64,000 nt of DNA from Streptomyces sp. XD-27 (lineage in GTDB: Bacteria > Actinomycetota > Actinomycetes > Streptomycetales > Streptomycetaceae). Of the stretch, positions 19,467 through 28,499 are shown piece after piece; positions within the stretch are counted from its first letter, which is position 1; each line of letters opens with the position of its first letter. The position numbers and the translations under genes are program-made. The stretch lies in contig NZ_CP130713.1 in assembly GCF_030553055.1 (NCBI RefSeq), positions 6,944,001 to 7,008,000 of the forward strand. The letters are read 5' to 3'. A model generated the notes under the pieces. The model was not told where the DNA came from, did not search any database, and saw nothing but the letters and a program-made list of their open reading frames with translations.

Positions 19467-20030
19467 ATGAGGGACCACCGCGAGGAGCTGTTCCGGGGTG
19501 GGGGCCAGCTGCCGCCGCCCGTGTGGACCGGCCGCGCGACCAACCGCGCGCAGTGGCTCTTCGCCATCCTGGGCGCCGCCTGCGTGGCCCTCGGCATCGA
19601 TCTGGCCGTCGACACCTCCTGGGCGGTCTCCGGGCTCGGACCGCTGCTGATGTCGGTGATCGGCTGCGTCGCCGCCGGACTGCTGGTCCTCTTCGGCACC
19701 CTCGCCTTCGTCCACGTGGCGGTACGGATCGACAGCGACGCGATGGAGGTGCGCTGCGGCTACGCCGGCCTGCCGCGCCGCCGCATCCCGCTCAAGTCCG
19801 TGGTGAGCGCCGAGTTCGCGCCGCGCGTCACGCCTCGCCAGTGGGGCGGCTGGGGCATCCGCTGGCGGCCCGAGAAGGGCACCGCCGTCGTCGTACGCCA
19901 GGGCGAGGGAGTGGTGCTGCGGCTCGGCGACGGGCGTCTGTTCACGGTCACGGTGGACGACGCGGAGGCGGCGGTGCGCGTCGTCCGCGCCCACCTGAGG
20001 CTCCTGGCCCGCCGCACGTCGCAGGCGTAG
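19467..20030 (+). CDS. Two-TM membrane protein with PH-like domain
   Basis: A 187-residue protein. Two membrane helices are visible at about residues 29-47 and 52-75. A soluble C-terminal domain with regular beta strands (VHVAVRIDSDAMEVRCGY, then VVVRQGEGVVLRL and a final helix DAEAAVRVVRAHL) resembles bacterial PH-like domains, which is inference from the pattern only. The start ATG is 14 bases after the racemase stop, so the two are likely one operon. Function unknown. Confidence 0.6.
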   Translation: MRDHREELFRGGGQLPPPVWTGRATNRAQWLFAILGAACVALGIDLAVDTSWAVSGLGPLLMSVIGCVAAGLLVLFGTLAFVHVAVRIDSDAMEVRCGYAGLPRRRIPLKSVVSAEFAPRVTPRQWGGWGIRWRPEKGTAVVVRQGEGVVLRLGDGRLFTVTVDDAEAAVRVVRAHLRLLARRTSQA

Positions 20031-20056
20031 CCCTCTCGACCCGGCGGGACCGTCAT

Positions 20057-21070
20057 CTAGGGCAGGTCCTCGGCTCGCACATGGGCCGTGGCCAGCCCCG
20101 CCAGCAGCCCCGCCCCCGCCGTGACCTGCGGAAAGCTCAGCGCGTTGCCCAGCGTCGCCGCCACCGCCAGCGCGGTGAGCGCCGCCCCGGCGGTCAGGAC
20201 GACCTGGGTGGAGCGTGGCGAGAGCCACAGCGCGTACAGCAGCCAGCCGAAGGCGGCGGCCAGCAGGACCATCCCGGGGACGCCCTGTTCGGCCGCCTGC
20301 TGGAGCGGGGCCGAGTGCGGCTTGCCGTCCGGCTCCGCGGACTCCCGCGCCACCGGGCTCAGTTCGCTGTACAGGTCCGGGCCCGCCCCGCGCACCGGGT
20401 GGTCCTCGGCGATACGGGCGGCGTCCTGCCAGAGCCGGATCCGGTGCTCGGTGAGCTGCCCCTGCACGGCGCCGCCGAGCCCGGACGGCAGGGCGTTCTG
20501 CGCCACCGCCCAGCAGCCGCCGACCGCCACCGCCGCGACCAGGGCGAGCCCGGCCAGACCGAGCAGCCGGTGCCGCATCCGGCCCGCCGCCAGCGAGCAC
20601 AGCAGCACGCCGGCCGCCGCCGCGCAGGCCGGTACCGAGCCGATCGCGAGAGCCGCGCCCGCGACACCGGCGGCCAGCAGCCCAAGGCCCAGCCGCAGCA
20701 CGGGCCGCCGGGTCGCCCACGCCGCGCAGCACGCGGCCCCCGCGGCGAGGATCAGCTGTGCGGCGTCCGCCCCCGACCGACCCGCCGGACCGCCGTCCAC
20801 GCCGGTGATCCAGGTGGTCGAGGTGAGCGCGAGCCCCGCCAGCGCGGTGGCGGCCGTCGCGGCGACGGGCAGGAGCGCCCCGGCCATGCGCCCGCACGCG
20901 TACCCGGCGGCCACGGCCAGCACGGCCAGCAGCACGCCCTCGGGACGGGCGGCCCGGCCCGCGGCGCTCACCAGCGCCCAGATGGCGCAGCCGCCGAGGA
21001 TGAGGACGCCGGCGGTGTCGGACGCGCCGCCGCGCATCCGTAGGGCAGGGTGAACGGCCGATGACGCCAT
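20057..21070 (-). CDS. O-antigen ligase (Wzy_C)-like polytopic membrane protein
   Basis: A 337-residue protein with about ten membrane segments. The large extracellular loop near residues 215-255 contains EHRIRLWQDAARIAEDHPVRGAGPDL, which matches the Wzy_C signature (HR..W..A..M...P..G.G). Wzy_C proteins transfer or polymerise glycans outside the membrane. No polysaccharide cluster is adjacent, so the substrate is unknown. ATG 21070 places a plausible first helix close to the start. It is convergent with the preceding PH-like gene and divergent from the NUDIX gene. Confidence 0.7.
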   Translation of the reverse strand: MASSAVHPALRMRGGASDTAGVLILGGCAIWALVSAAGRAARPEGVLLAVLAVAAGYACGRMAGALLPVAATAATALAGLALTSTTWITGVDGGPAGRSGADAAQLILAAGAACCAAWATRRPVLRLGLGLLAAGVAGAALAIGSVPACAAAAGVLLCSLAAGRMRHRLLGLAGLALVAAVAVGGCWAVAQNALPSGLGGAVQGQLTEHRIRLWQDAARIAEDHPVRGAGPDLYSELSPVARESAEPDGKPHSAPLQQAAEQGVPGMVLLAAAFGWLLYALWLSPRSTQVVLTAGAALTALAVAATLGNALSFPQVTAGAGLLAGLATAHVRAEDLP

Positions 21071-21277
21071 CCCGTCGAATCCCCCGAGTCGTGACGGGCA
21101 CCGCGCTATGGACCGTGGGGCCGGACTCCCCCAGAGGGGACCCCCAGCGCAGGCAAAGGACTGCCGGACACCGTAGCGGCTGCGGCCCTGTCTGTGGAGG
21201 AGTTGCGCGGAAACGGGGTCTCTGATGTGCGAATCGGTCGTCGCGAGCGGATCGTCCCCGCCAGCTACCCTCGCCCT

Positions 21278-21757
21278 ATGCCTACCCCTGACTTCATTCG
21301 CGAGCTTCGTGCCGATATCGGCCACCGGCTGCTGCCGCTGCCCGGCGTGAGCGCCATCGTCCTCGACGACGAGGACCGGGTACTGCTCGGCCGCCGGTCC
21401 GACACGGGCCTGTGGGCCATCATCGGCGGCATCCCGGAGCCGGGGGAGCAGCCCGCCGCGGCCATCGTGCGCGAGGTGTACGAGGAGACCGCCATCCGGT
21501 GCGTGCCGGAGCGCGTCATCCTCGTCCAGGCCCTCGAACCGATCGTCTATCCCAACGGCGACGTCTGCCAGTTCATGGACATCTGCTTCCTCTGCCGGGC
21601 GGTGGGCGGCGAGGCGCGCGTCAACGACGACGAGTCGCTGGAGGTGGGCTGGTTCGAGGTGGACGCGCTGCCCGACATGGAGGACTTCGCCATCAGTCGA
21701 ATCAAGCAGGCCAGAGAGGGTGGGCCTACGTGGTTCGAGGGTATCGGCGGGGAGTGA
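21278..21757 (+). CDS. NUDIX hydrolase, target of element integration
   Basis: A 159-residue NUDIX enzyme, expected to cleave nucleoside diphosphates linked to another moiety. The NUDIX box GGIPEPGEQPAAAIVREV followed by YEETAI is present near residues 50-73, with the usual final Gly replaced by Ala. Start ATG 21278 leads directly into the domain. From base 21599 the 3' end is duplicated at 32966. The left copy's last 100 bases use less G+C-rich synonymous codons (ATCAGTCGAATCAAG) than the right copy, so the present C-terminus was probably supplied by the integrated element and the gene kept intact. Substrate unknown. Confidence 0.85.
   Translation: MPTPDFIRELRADIGHRLLPLPGVSAIVLDDEDRVLLGRRSDTGLWAIIGGIPEPGEQPAAAIVREVYEETAIRCVPERVILVQALEPIVYPNGDVCQFMDICFLCRAVGGEARVNDDESLEVGWFEVDALPDMEDFAISRIKQAREGGPTWFEGIGGE
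21599..21657 (+). repeat. Putative attL core, left copy of 59-bp direct repeat
   Basis: 59 bases inside the NUDIX gene, from GCGGTGGGCGG to GGCTGGTTCGA, recur without a mismatch at 32966-33024. On both sides the similarity becomes imperfect, as expected at the two ends of an element that integrated by crossover within a conserved coding stretch. Confidence 0.65.
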
Positions 21758-21832
21758 GCGAGAGCCATCCGAGTTGAGTTGGATGGATGCGCCGCGGAGG
21801 CGTCGACCTGGCCGGCGCGGGACCGAAACGGC

Positions 21833-22885
21833 CTAACTCAGCACCAACTCAGCACGGGACGCGGCGGGTGCTGGCGCTGACGGGGGCATGTGCGGCGCGT
21901 AGCTGGTCTGGATGATCTGGCGGCAACGCTCGCGGCCGTCCTGAGTGAGGTGGCCGTACAGGGCCGCAGTCAGGTTGACCGAGTAGTGCCCCAGCCAGCG
22001 GGCAACCTCGTGCAGAGACGCGCCATTGGTCAGCGTCTCGGTCGCCCACTTCTTACGGAGATCGTGAGGGTTGTACTCCGGCAGGCCGAGCCGCCGAATT
22101 GCCCGGTCCCATGACTTGCGAACGAGACCGGTGTGCGTCATTTTCCCATTGGCGTTGAGGATGGGAAGCCGTTCCTGGAGCGGATCGAGAATCGCCGCGG
22201 CGGGGATGTCGCGCCACTCGCCTTCCTTGCGATGCTTCAGCGGCGCATACATGGCGGCGTACTTTCCCGCTTCGTTCTTCACGCGGACAACCTGTCGACG
22301 CAGGCGCAGATTGCCGTCGAAGAAGTCTTCTGGGAAGACAACGAGAGACTCACCGATCCGCAGGCCACAACAGGCCATCAGCCATATTGCAGGTTCCAAG
22401 CGCGGGCCGATTTCGCGAGCGATAGCGGATATCTCATCGGTGCTGGGCAGAGTCTTCTCGTCGACCGGAATGACGGGGTTGTCGAGCTTCTCGGCTTCGC
22501 TGACGGGACTGTTTGCGATCCTCTTGTGCCGCACCGCGTGCGAGAACATCCCTGACAGGGCAACGCGGCGGGACTCGATGGTGTTGAGCGATGCTCCATC
22601 CTGACGCCAGCGGGCGTACAGGCCCTCCACGTCGGCAGCCGTCACCTGGGCTATGGACTTGTTGCCCAGGTGCGGCACGACGTGGAGGCGCATGATCCGT
22701 TCGTAGGACTCAAGGGTCCCGGCCGAGGCAACCTTGAGCGCCACCCAGTCCGTCGCGTACTGGCGCACCGAAACCCTGCCAGCGGTCGGGTCGATATAGA
22801 TGTTCTCGCGCTTGTCGTTCTCGACCTTGGTTGCGAAGTCGACAGCGTCCTTCTTGCGGTCGAACGACTTCTCACGCTGCCTCGC
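21833..22885 (-). pseudogene. int: Tyrosine integrase, 5' end lost
   Basis: About 350 C-terminal residues of a phage-type tyrosine recombinase. Catalytic positions are all visible: Arg in CCGLRIGES, the HDLRKKW pair, His in RWLGHYSVN and the nucleophile Tyr in AALYGHL. The arm-binding region begins abruptly at QREKSFDRKKDAVDF and the usual first 50 or so codons are absent. Upstream the frame remains open only as antisense of a transposase gene. Both genes seem to have been fused by a deletion near 22885. Without its start the integrase is probably dead, although an internal start cannot be excluded. Confidence 0.75.
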
Positions 22886-23704
22886 GGTACGCCCGCCCTG
22901 TCGCGGCCGCGGAAGCGGGCGGTGGGCGCCGGCGCGAAGCACCGGCTGGTGTTCGTCGACCGGCTTCTGGCCACCCTCGTCCATCTCCGCCACGGAACCA
23001 CCCACGATGTGCTGGCCTGCTGGTTCGGTGTGGAACGCTCGACCATCACCCGGGCCATCGGCGAGGTGCGGCCCCTGCTCGCCGAGCGCGGGTGCACCAT
23101 CAGCCCCGGCGTACGACTGCGGACCCTCGCCGAGGTGGTCGACCATCTCGGCGCCAGCGGGAAGACCGGGATGGTCGACGGCACCGAGATCCGGGTCCGA
23201 CGCCCCGCCGTCGGCCGCAAGGGCCGGGATGCGTTCATCTCCGGCAAGAGCAAGCAGAACGCCGTCAAGGCCATGGTGGTCACGGACGAAGACGGCCGCG
23301 TGCTGTTCTGCAGCCCGACCAGGCCCGGAAGCTGCGCGGACATCACCCACGCCCGCCAGTTAGGGCTGGTCAAGCTCTTGGCCGATGGACCCGCGGTGGA
23401 GATCCTCTCCGACGCCGGCTACCAGGGTCTGGGCGCGCAGACCGGCGGACGTGCGGTGACACCACCACACCGCAAGTTCAAGAAGAACGCCCCGGACTGG
23501 TACGAGGAGATGTACGAGCGCCAGCGCAAAGCGCATTCCTCGCGACGCATCCGGGTCGAGCACGGCATCGCACACCCGAAGAACTGGCGAGCCCTGGCCC
23601 GCCACCACGGCCATCGCGAGCACATGAGCGACACCGTCCAAGCCATCGCCAGCCTGCTGTCCCACCAGCAGACCACGGACCTGGCATCGACTCAGCAGAC
23701 GTGA
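22886..23704 (+). pseudogene. IS5-type DDE_Tnp_4 transposase, 5' end lost
   Basis: About 270 residues of a DDE transposase common in Streptomyces. The HTH region reads AKHRLVFVDRLLATLVHLRH and the catalytic residues are in VDGTEIRVRR (D), ILSDAGYQG (D) and RIRVEHGIAH (E). Sequence before PALSRPRKRAVGAG belongs to the antisense of the integrase, so the first 50 or so codons are missing. I see no convincing terminal repeats. A TTA leucine codon lies at 23360-23362. The element is a fragment and presumably immobile. Confidence 0.7.
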
Positions 23705-23915
23705 ACATCGAGCCCTAGCGAAGTCCTCGACGCCTCACCTCCAACCATGCACGAGCTCGTTAGCGTTGAACGGCGCGGGAAGCGAGGCTTCGAGGATCGC
23801 GGAAGCAGGGATTGGTTCCTCCCTCAGTCAGGCCCGCGATGTCGCGAGCGTGCCGCGCGGAGTCTGGTGTGCCGTACGCCGTTGGTCGCCTCGTAGCGGG
23901 CTTTCGTGATCGTCG

Positions 23916-24272
23916 CTATGTGCCGCGGAGCATCTCTGCGAGTCGCGACAGCGTGCCCTCGTTGCGTTTGTAGTGGATCCACTTGCCGACCCGCGTGGCC
24001 TGTACCAGGCCTGCCCGCTCGAGGGTTGCCATGTACGAGGAGACTGTCGATTGCGCCAGCCCCGACTTGGCTTGCAGATGGCTGACGCAGACCCCGACCT
24101 CGTCCCGGTCGGCTATCGGCTCCCACTGAGCGAACTCGCCGTGAGGGTCCCGCAGCCAGTCCATGATTTGCAGCCGTGCAGGGTTCGCCAGCGCCTTCAA
24201 TGCCTCGACCGCAGCCAGAGGGGGCTCGTTCTCCGCGTCGCCCCCTGGGCTCGTCGCCTGTGCCGTCGCCAC
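23916..24272 (-). CDS. ArsR/SmtB family transcriptional regulator
   Basis: A 118-residue winged-helix regulator: AVEALKALANPARLQIMDWL, then HLQAKSGLAQSTVSSYMATLERAGLVQATRVGKW. I chose GTG 24272 because of a GAGGAGG ribosome binding site 5 bases upstream; longer starts run through the promoter. No metal-binding cysteine pair like ELCVCDL is visible, although one Cys lies in GVCVSHLQ, so metal sensing is uncertain. It is divergent from the NmrA-like gene and separated by palindromic sequence, so it most likely represses that gene and itself. The pair resembles redox-responsive ArsR/quinone-oxidoreductase modules. Confidence 0.85.
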   Translation of the reverse strand: MATAQATSPGGDAENEPPLAAVEALKALANPARLQIMDWLRDPHGEFAQWEPIADRDEVGVCVSHLQAKSGLAQSTVSSYMATLERAGLVQATRVGKWIHYKRNEGTLSRLAEMLRGT

Positions 24273-24346
24273 GGTCGCCTCCTCACCTCTCACGCACCAC
24301 CGTATCTCGATGTGACGAACTGAGTTCGCTCCCAGCAGACACATTT

Positions 24347-24368
24347 ACATATCGCGATGTGTCGATAT
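24347..24368. promoter_or_regulatory. ArsR operator candidate
   Basis: Two overlapping inverted repeats lie between the divergent arsR and nmrA-like genes: ACATATCGCGATGTGT (24347-24362, one mismatched pair around TCGCGA) and ATATCG-N8-CGATAT (24349-24368, perfect). Position and symmetry fit a winged-helix dimer site controlling both genes. Confidence 0.55.
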
Positions 24369-24455
24369 GATGGAGTGCGTTCACGCCCCCTCCGGTGTCC
24401 GCCGCGCAACTGCCGACCGCCGCGAACACCGGGGATACACAAGAGGAAGTACACG

Positions 24456-25408
24456 ATGTCTGAGACCAGCAAGCCGTTGATCGTCGTCGCGGGTGCCACT
24501 AGCAAGCAGGGAAGGAGCGTCGTCACCTCCTTGCTTGAGAGCGGCAGGTTCCGGGTGCGAGCCCTGACCCGGGACGCCGACTCTGCCCAGGCCCGGAGCC
24601 TGGCGGGGCTGGGAGCGGAGATCGCCGAGGTTCCCCTCGCGCTGGGTCACCAGCGTGAGTTCGTCGACGCGTTCGGATCGGCCGAGGGGCCTTCCTGATG
24701 ACCCCGCCCATCGCGCCTCCCTCCACCGAGGAGTTCCCTCTCGGGCGCCAACTTGCCGATGCAGCGGTCGAGGCCGGAGTGAGCCACGTCGTCTTCAGTG
24801 CGCTCGAGAACGTCAACGAGCGGTCCTCGGGCACCAAGTACGCCCCGCACTTCACCGACAAGGCGCTCATCGCGGAGCACATTCGGACTCTGCCGATCGC
24901 GCACACCTTCATCATGCTCTCGTTCTTCTACACCAACGCGCTGGAGTACTACACCCCGCGCATCGATGGTGACACGGTGCTCATGCCTTTCTACCTCCCC
25001 GAAGGCTTCCGTGCCCCCTTCGTGGACCCACTCACCGCGACCGGGCCGGCCGTCCTCGAGGTGTTCTCCAACCCCGACACCTACCGCGGCGCCTGCCTGC
25101 CGGTCGTGGGGGACGTCATCTCCCCAGCCGAGATGGTCGAGGCGTTCTCCCGTGTCACCGGACTCAAAGCCGAGTACCGCAGCGCCTACTCTCGCGAAGG
25201 CCTGCTGACCTACTTCCCCGCGTTGGGGGAGAACCCTCTGGTGGTCGACGAGATCCTCGGCATGGCCCAGTACGCAGTCGACCTCGGATACTTCCGAGAC
25301 GACCGCGACACGACGTGGAGCCGGCGCATCGATCCCAACACGCTGAGCTGGGAACAGTTCCTCCGCAAGACCGGCTGGCATGGCCAGCCGGTCACCTATG
25401 GTCACTAG
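24456..25408 (+). CDS. NmrA-family NAD(P)-binding protein, frameshifted
   Basis: Joined length is 317 residues. The Rossmann opening LIVVAGATSKQGRSVVTSLL (residues about 9-28) is the NmrA/HSCARG dinucleotide motif, and HVVFSALENV follows as the next conserved strand. One G is missing in the GGGG at 24686-24689: the first frame stops after GSAEGPS, while restoring it gives AEGAFLMTPPIAPP and continues to the stop at 25408. ATG 24456 has an AGAGGAAG ribosome binding site. NmrA-like proteins act as redox sensors or quinone/flavonoid reductases. Control by the divergent ArsR is likely from position. Confidence 0.75.
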
Positions 25409-25519
25409 ACCCATCGCCGACGAGATCAGATACGCGCCATTCGGGAATGCCTCGACGTTGTCCGAGTCTGTGGCGCGTGCCGGTCCGCGCTGCCATCGCG
25501 CCAACACCTACTGCGTGAA

Positions 25520-25910
25520 CTGCGACCTGCTCGTCGGTCTCGACGATCTCCACGTGATTGGCGTCGACCGGGGTGACGGCGACCGATTGACTGTTCGGGT
25601 CGAGTCGGCGCAGGCGGTGATGGGCTGCCGGACCTGCGGCGTGATCGCTCACTCCCACGGTCGACGCGAGGTGGTCCTGATCGACGCGCCTTGCTTCGAC
25701 CGGGCCGTGAAGATCGTGTGGCGCAAGCGAACCTGGCGCTGTGTCGAATCGGCCTGCCCGGTCGGCACGTTCACCGAGCGGAACCCCACGGTGGCCGCGC
25801 CGCGGGCGCTGCTCACCGTACGGGCGTGCTGGTGGGCGATCCGATAGATGCGGCGTGAGCACGCCTCCGTGCGCGGGATCGCCCGCCAGCTCGGCACGAC
25901 ATGGAACAAC
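25520..25910 (+). pseudogene. ISL3-family transposase N-terminal fragment with nonsense mutation
   Basis: About 125 residues matching the zinc-finger N-terminus of ISL3 transposases: LLVGLDDLHVIGVDR, CRTCGVIAHSHGRREVVLID, WRKRTWRC, then ALLTVRACWWAIR. A TAG (25845-25847) interrupts where Gln is expected, and the frame continues MRREHASVRGIARQLGTTWN before the similarity ends at about 25910. The catalytic DDE part is absent. It lies just downstream of the convergent end of the trypsin-NACHT gene and marks an old insertion scar. Confidence 0.75.
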
Positions 25911-25999
25911 CGGCCCGCCGCGGTGGTGACGTCCGATGCGTGCGACGGAATCCAGCCTTTCCACGCACGCGCCTGCGAATGGCGGCGTTGGGGCGTGAC

Positions 26000-28477
26000 T
26001 CAGCTGCGGAGCCAGGAACCCGGGGGCGGGCCATCGGGTGCGCGGATCCCGCCTCGGGCGCAGTCAACCGCGTAGGTCGCCCAGTCGCGTGTCTGCTCAC
26101 TCAGGGAACGGTCACTGGTCATGTGCCGGAGGGCCGCCAGGGTATCCGGACCGCACGTGAGGTGGCGCGAGCCATCGAGCATCCCCACAAGGAGATCAGC
26201 CACGGGGGCAGGGGCAATACGAACCGTGTCGATCACGCGCACCAGCTGATCGAGCCCCACGGACGACCGCCGGACTCGCGAGACCCAGTAACTGAGGGTC
26301 TCGGTAAGTGCTCCGTGGTGTGCCGGTGTACTGGGAACGCCTTCGAAGATCAGACGGGCCGCGAGCTCGCGCGCTTGGTCGTCGCCGGCGAGTAGCCAGT
26401 CCAGCAGGTCATCGCTGTTCGAGAGCAGCGCGCGGTGTAGCACAACTTCGTGGTCTTGAGGGCGGCCACTGGTCAGCGCGCTGCGGAGCGTGTGCCACCA
26501 TCTGGGATCATCGGCGTCGAACCGGGCCGGCAGGCGCCGCGCGGCGCCTGCCGCGGCCAGGTGTTCAGCGAAGCTGCGGTGTAGAAAGGTGAGGTTGGTG
26601 CCGTCGTGGGTCACCAGCCCTGTTGAGGTAAGCACCGCGGCAACGACGTCAGGCCAGTCGGTGGGCTGCGGATATGGCTGGGAGTTGGCCGTACGCAGCC
26701 ATTCCAGCGCGGTGGGCAGGATCTCCGTGCCGCGTAGCCAGGCTGCCGCACAGTGCTCAAGCAAGTCGATTCGTCCAGTGACCAGCCGCTCCATGATGCG
26801 GTCGGATTCAGCCCAACCTGCCAGCCGAGCCCGCAAGTTGGTGGTCAACTGTTCCGCGCGCGATTCGTAGAGGTGCGACACGAATCGTTGATAGAGCGCA
26901 AAGGCGGTCTGTGGCAGCGGTTGCCCGGAGCGTTCCTCGAAGACGATGGCCGCGACGGTGGCCAGCAGAGGAACGGATACGACCTCCTCCAGCCGGGCGG
27001 TGCTGATCTGGGTGAGGAAGTCACCAGCGAGGGCGGGCCGGTTCCGAAACCACCTCTCGACGAAGTCTCGGCGCTGGCCCCGCTCGAACGGCTCGATTTC
27101 GCATCGGCCGAGATCACGCCTGGCCTGCCACCGAGCACTCTCACGTGACGGCAGCTGCCGTGTCGTGATCAGTAGCCGGTGCTTGGTCTCGATGTCCATG
27201 AACCGCTGTAGCCGATCCGAGAGGTCTGCGCGCGCGGTGGCATTTTCAACTTCGTCCAGGCCGTCGATGATGAGCAGCCATGCCAGCGTCCCGGTCGGAC
27301 GCACGCACAGGTCCTCTCCGATGTCGATGCCGAGGCGGGCTGAGACGGCAGTACGGGCTGCAGCGGATATCGCAGCGCTGAGCTCACCCTCGGGGCGGCC
27401 TGCCAGGTCCCGAGCTGACACCCGGATCGGGATCAGTTGTGTCGCCTCACCTTGACGCAGGCCAGGGACGCGCACCAGCTCGGCAGACATCTGCAGGGTG
27501 AGGGTCGACTTCCCCGTTCCAGGGGAGCCGACGACCAGCACGTGACGGAAGCGAGCGAGGAAGTCCTCGACGGTGCGGGGCGGCCGCTCATCCTCAGCCT
27601 GCGCGGCCTCTTGCACAGAATGGGACCGGTCTTGGGGCTCGGCGCCGGCAGCGAGCTGCTGGCGTACGTAGACCTGGGTGAGATCGTCCCGATGGAGCCC
27701 CACAGACCGGTATGGAAAGGACACGGCTGCCTGCTGCTGCGCCTTCAGGAGCGGCCAGACGTGCGGATCGAGGCTGCTCCGAGGATCGTGCTTGCCCAGG
27801 AGACGCTCGCGCAGAACATCGCCGCGGATGCCATAACTCTGCCGGAATGGCACGGCCGTGGTCATGTTGCTGTACGCGACTCGGTCGTGCGCGCTGACCA
27901 TGAGCCCGACCACCGCCGCTCGCCTACGGTCCCACAGCGGCCCCCCGCTGTAGCCCGGTTGGACAGCGAACCCAGTCGGCGGAGATTCGAGGACGAGCCA
28001 CTCGCCCGCCGCCCCATTGACTCGCAGCCGCACCACTGTGCGCGGGTCTCCGTTGCCGCGCCAGGCCCACAACGTGTCGCCCAGTTCCGGAACTGCTAGA
28101 GGTACCGGCTGCAGCTCGGCTGGCAGCGGCATCATTGGCTCAAGTTCAGCAATGTCTGCTGCCCAGCGGCCGTCGTGTCCGCGTACGGGTGGTGTATTCG
28201 GGTCGGTCAGTCCGCTGGCCGGCCACCACCGTCTTACCCGGGCCTTGATCCGAACCTCGGGGACAGCCGGGAACTCCAGGGTGACCTCGGCCTGGCCAGG
28301 AGAGTCCACGGTGAACTCGCTGCGGCCGAGAGCAAGATTGACGACATGCGCGCACGTCAGGAGTGTTGGATGTTTCGGGTCCCCGTAGTGCCCGTAGATT
28401 CCGCCGCCGATGACGTGCCCATCGTCCGCGCGGACGGTGACGAACGCGTTCCACAGCGGCTCGTCTGCCTCCATCAT
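26000..28477 (-). CDS. Trypsin-like protease fused to NACHT STAND NTPase
   Basis: An 825-residue two-module protein. Residues about 5-215 are a trypsin-like serine protease with the complete triad: His44 in LLTCAHVV, Asp108 in WAADIAEL and Ser177 in QPGYSGGPLW. Residues about 300-600 are a NACHT NTPase: Walker A GSPGTGKST (317-325), Walker B LLIIDGLDEVE (401-411) and RLLITTR as sensor 1. The C-terminal 230 residues are helical (HRSFAEHLAAA and alpha-solenoid-like repeats) and probably sense a ligand or invader. There is no signal peptide or membrane segment, so proteolysis is intracellular. It lies 22 bases behind the Trypco1 gene, in a mobile island. An NTP-gated protease for defence or self-killing is inferred from such conflict systems. 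Confidence 0.85.
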   Translation of the reverse strand: MMEADEPLWNAFVTVRADDGHVIGGGIYGHYGDPKHPTLLTCAHVVNLALGRSEFTVDSPGQAEVTLEFPAVPEVRIKARVRRWWPASGLTDPNTPPVRGHDGRWAADIAELEPMMPLPAELQPVPLAVPELGDTLWAWRGNGDPRTVVRLRVNGAAGEWLVLESPPTGFAVQPGYSGGPLWDRRRAAVVGLMVSAHDRVAYSNMTTAVPFRQSYGIRGDVLRERLLGKHDPRSSLDPHVWPLLKAQQQAAVSFPYRSVGLHRDDLTQVYVRQQLAAGAEPQDRSHSVQEAAQAEDERPPRTVEDFLARFRHVLVVGSPGTGKSTLTLQMSAELVRVPGLRQGEATQLIPIRVSARDLAGRPEGELSAAISAAARTAVSARLGIDIGEDLCVRPTGTLAWLLIIDGLDEVENATARADLSDRLQRFMDIETKHRLLITTRQLPSRESARWQARRDLGRCEIEPFERGQRRDFVERWFRNRPALAGDFLTQISTARLEEVVSVPLLATVAAIVFEERSGQPLPQTAFALYQRFVSHLYESRAEQLTTNLRARLAGWAESDRIMERLVTGRIDLLEHCAAAWLRGTEILPTALEWLRTANSQPYPQPTDWPDVVAAVLTSTGLVTHDGTNLTFLHRSFAEHLAAAGAARRLPARFDADDPRWWHTLRSALTSGRPQDHEVVLHRALLSNSDDLLDWLLAGDDQARELAARLIFEGVPSTPAHHGALTETLSYWVSRVRRSSVGLDQLVRVIDTVRIAPAPVADLLVGMLDGSRHLTCGPDTLAALRHMTSDRSLSEQTRDWATYAVDCARGGIRAPDGPPPGSWLRS

Positions 28478-28499
28478 GATCTGCCCGTCAGGATCTGCA

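Noticed and set aside
21560..21760. tRNA gene as the attachment site
   Set aside because: No cloverleaf can be found; the repeated sequence is plain coding sequence of the NUDIX gene.
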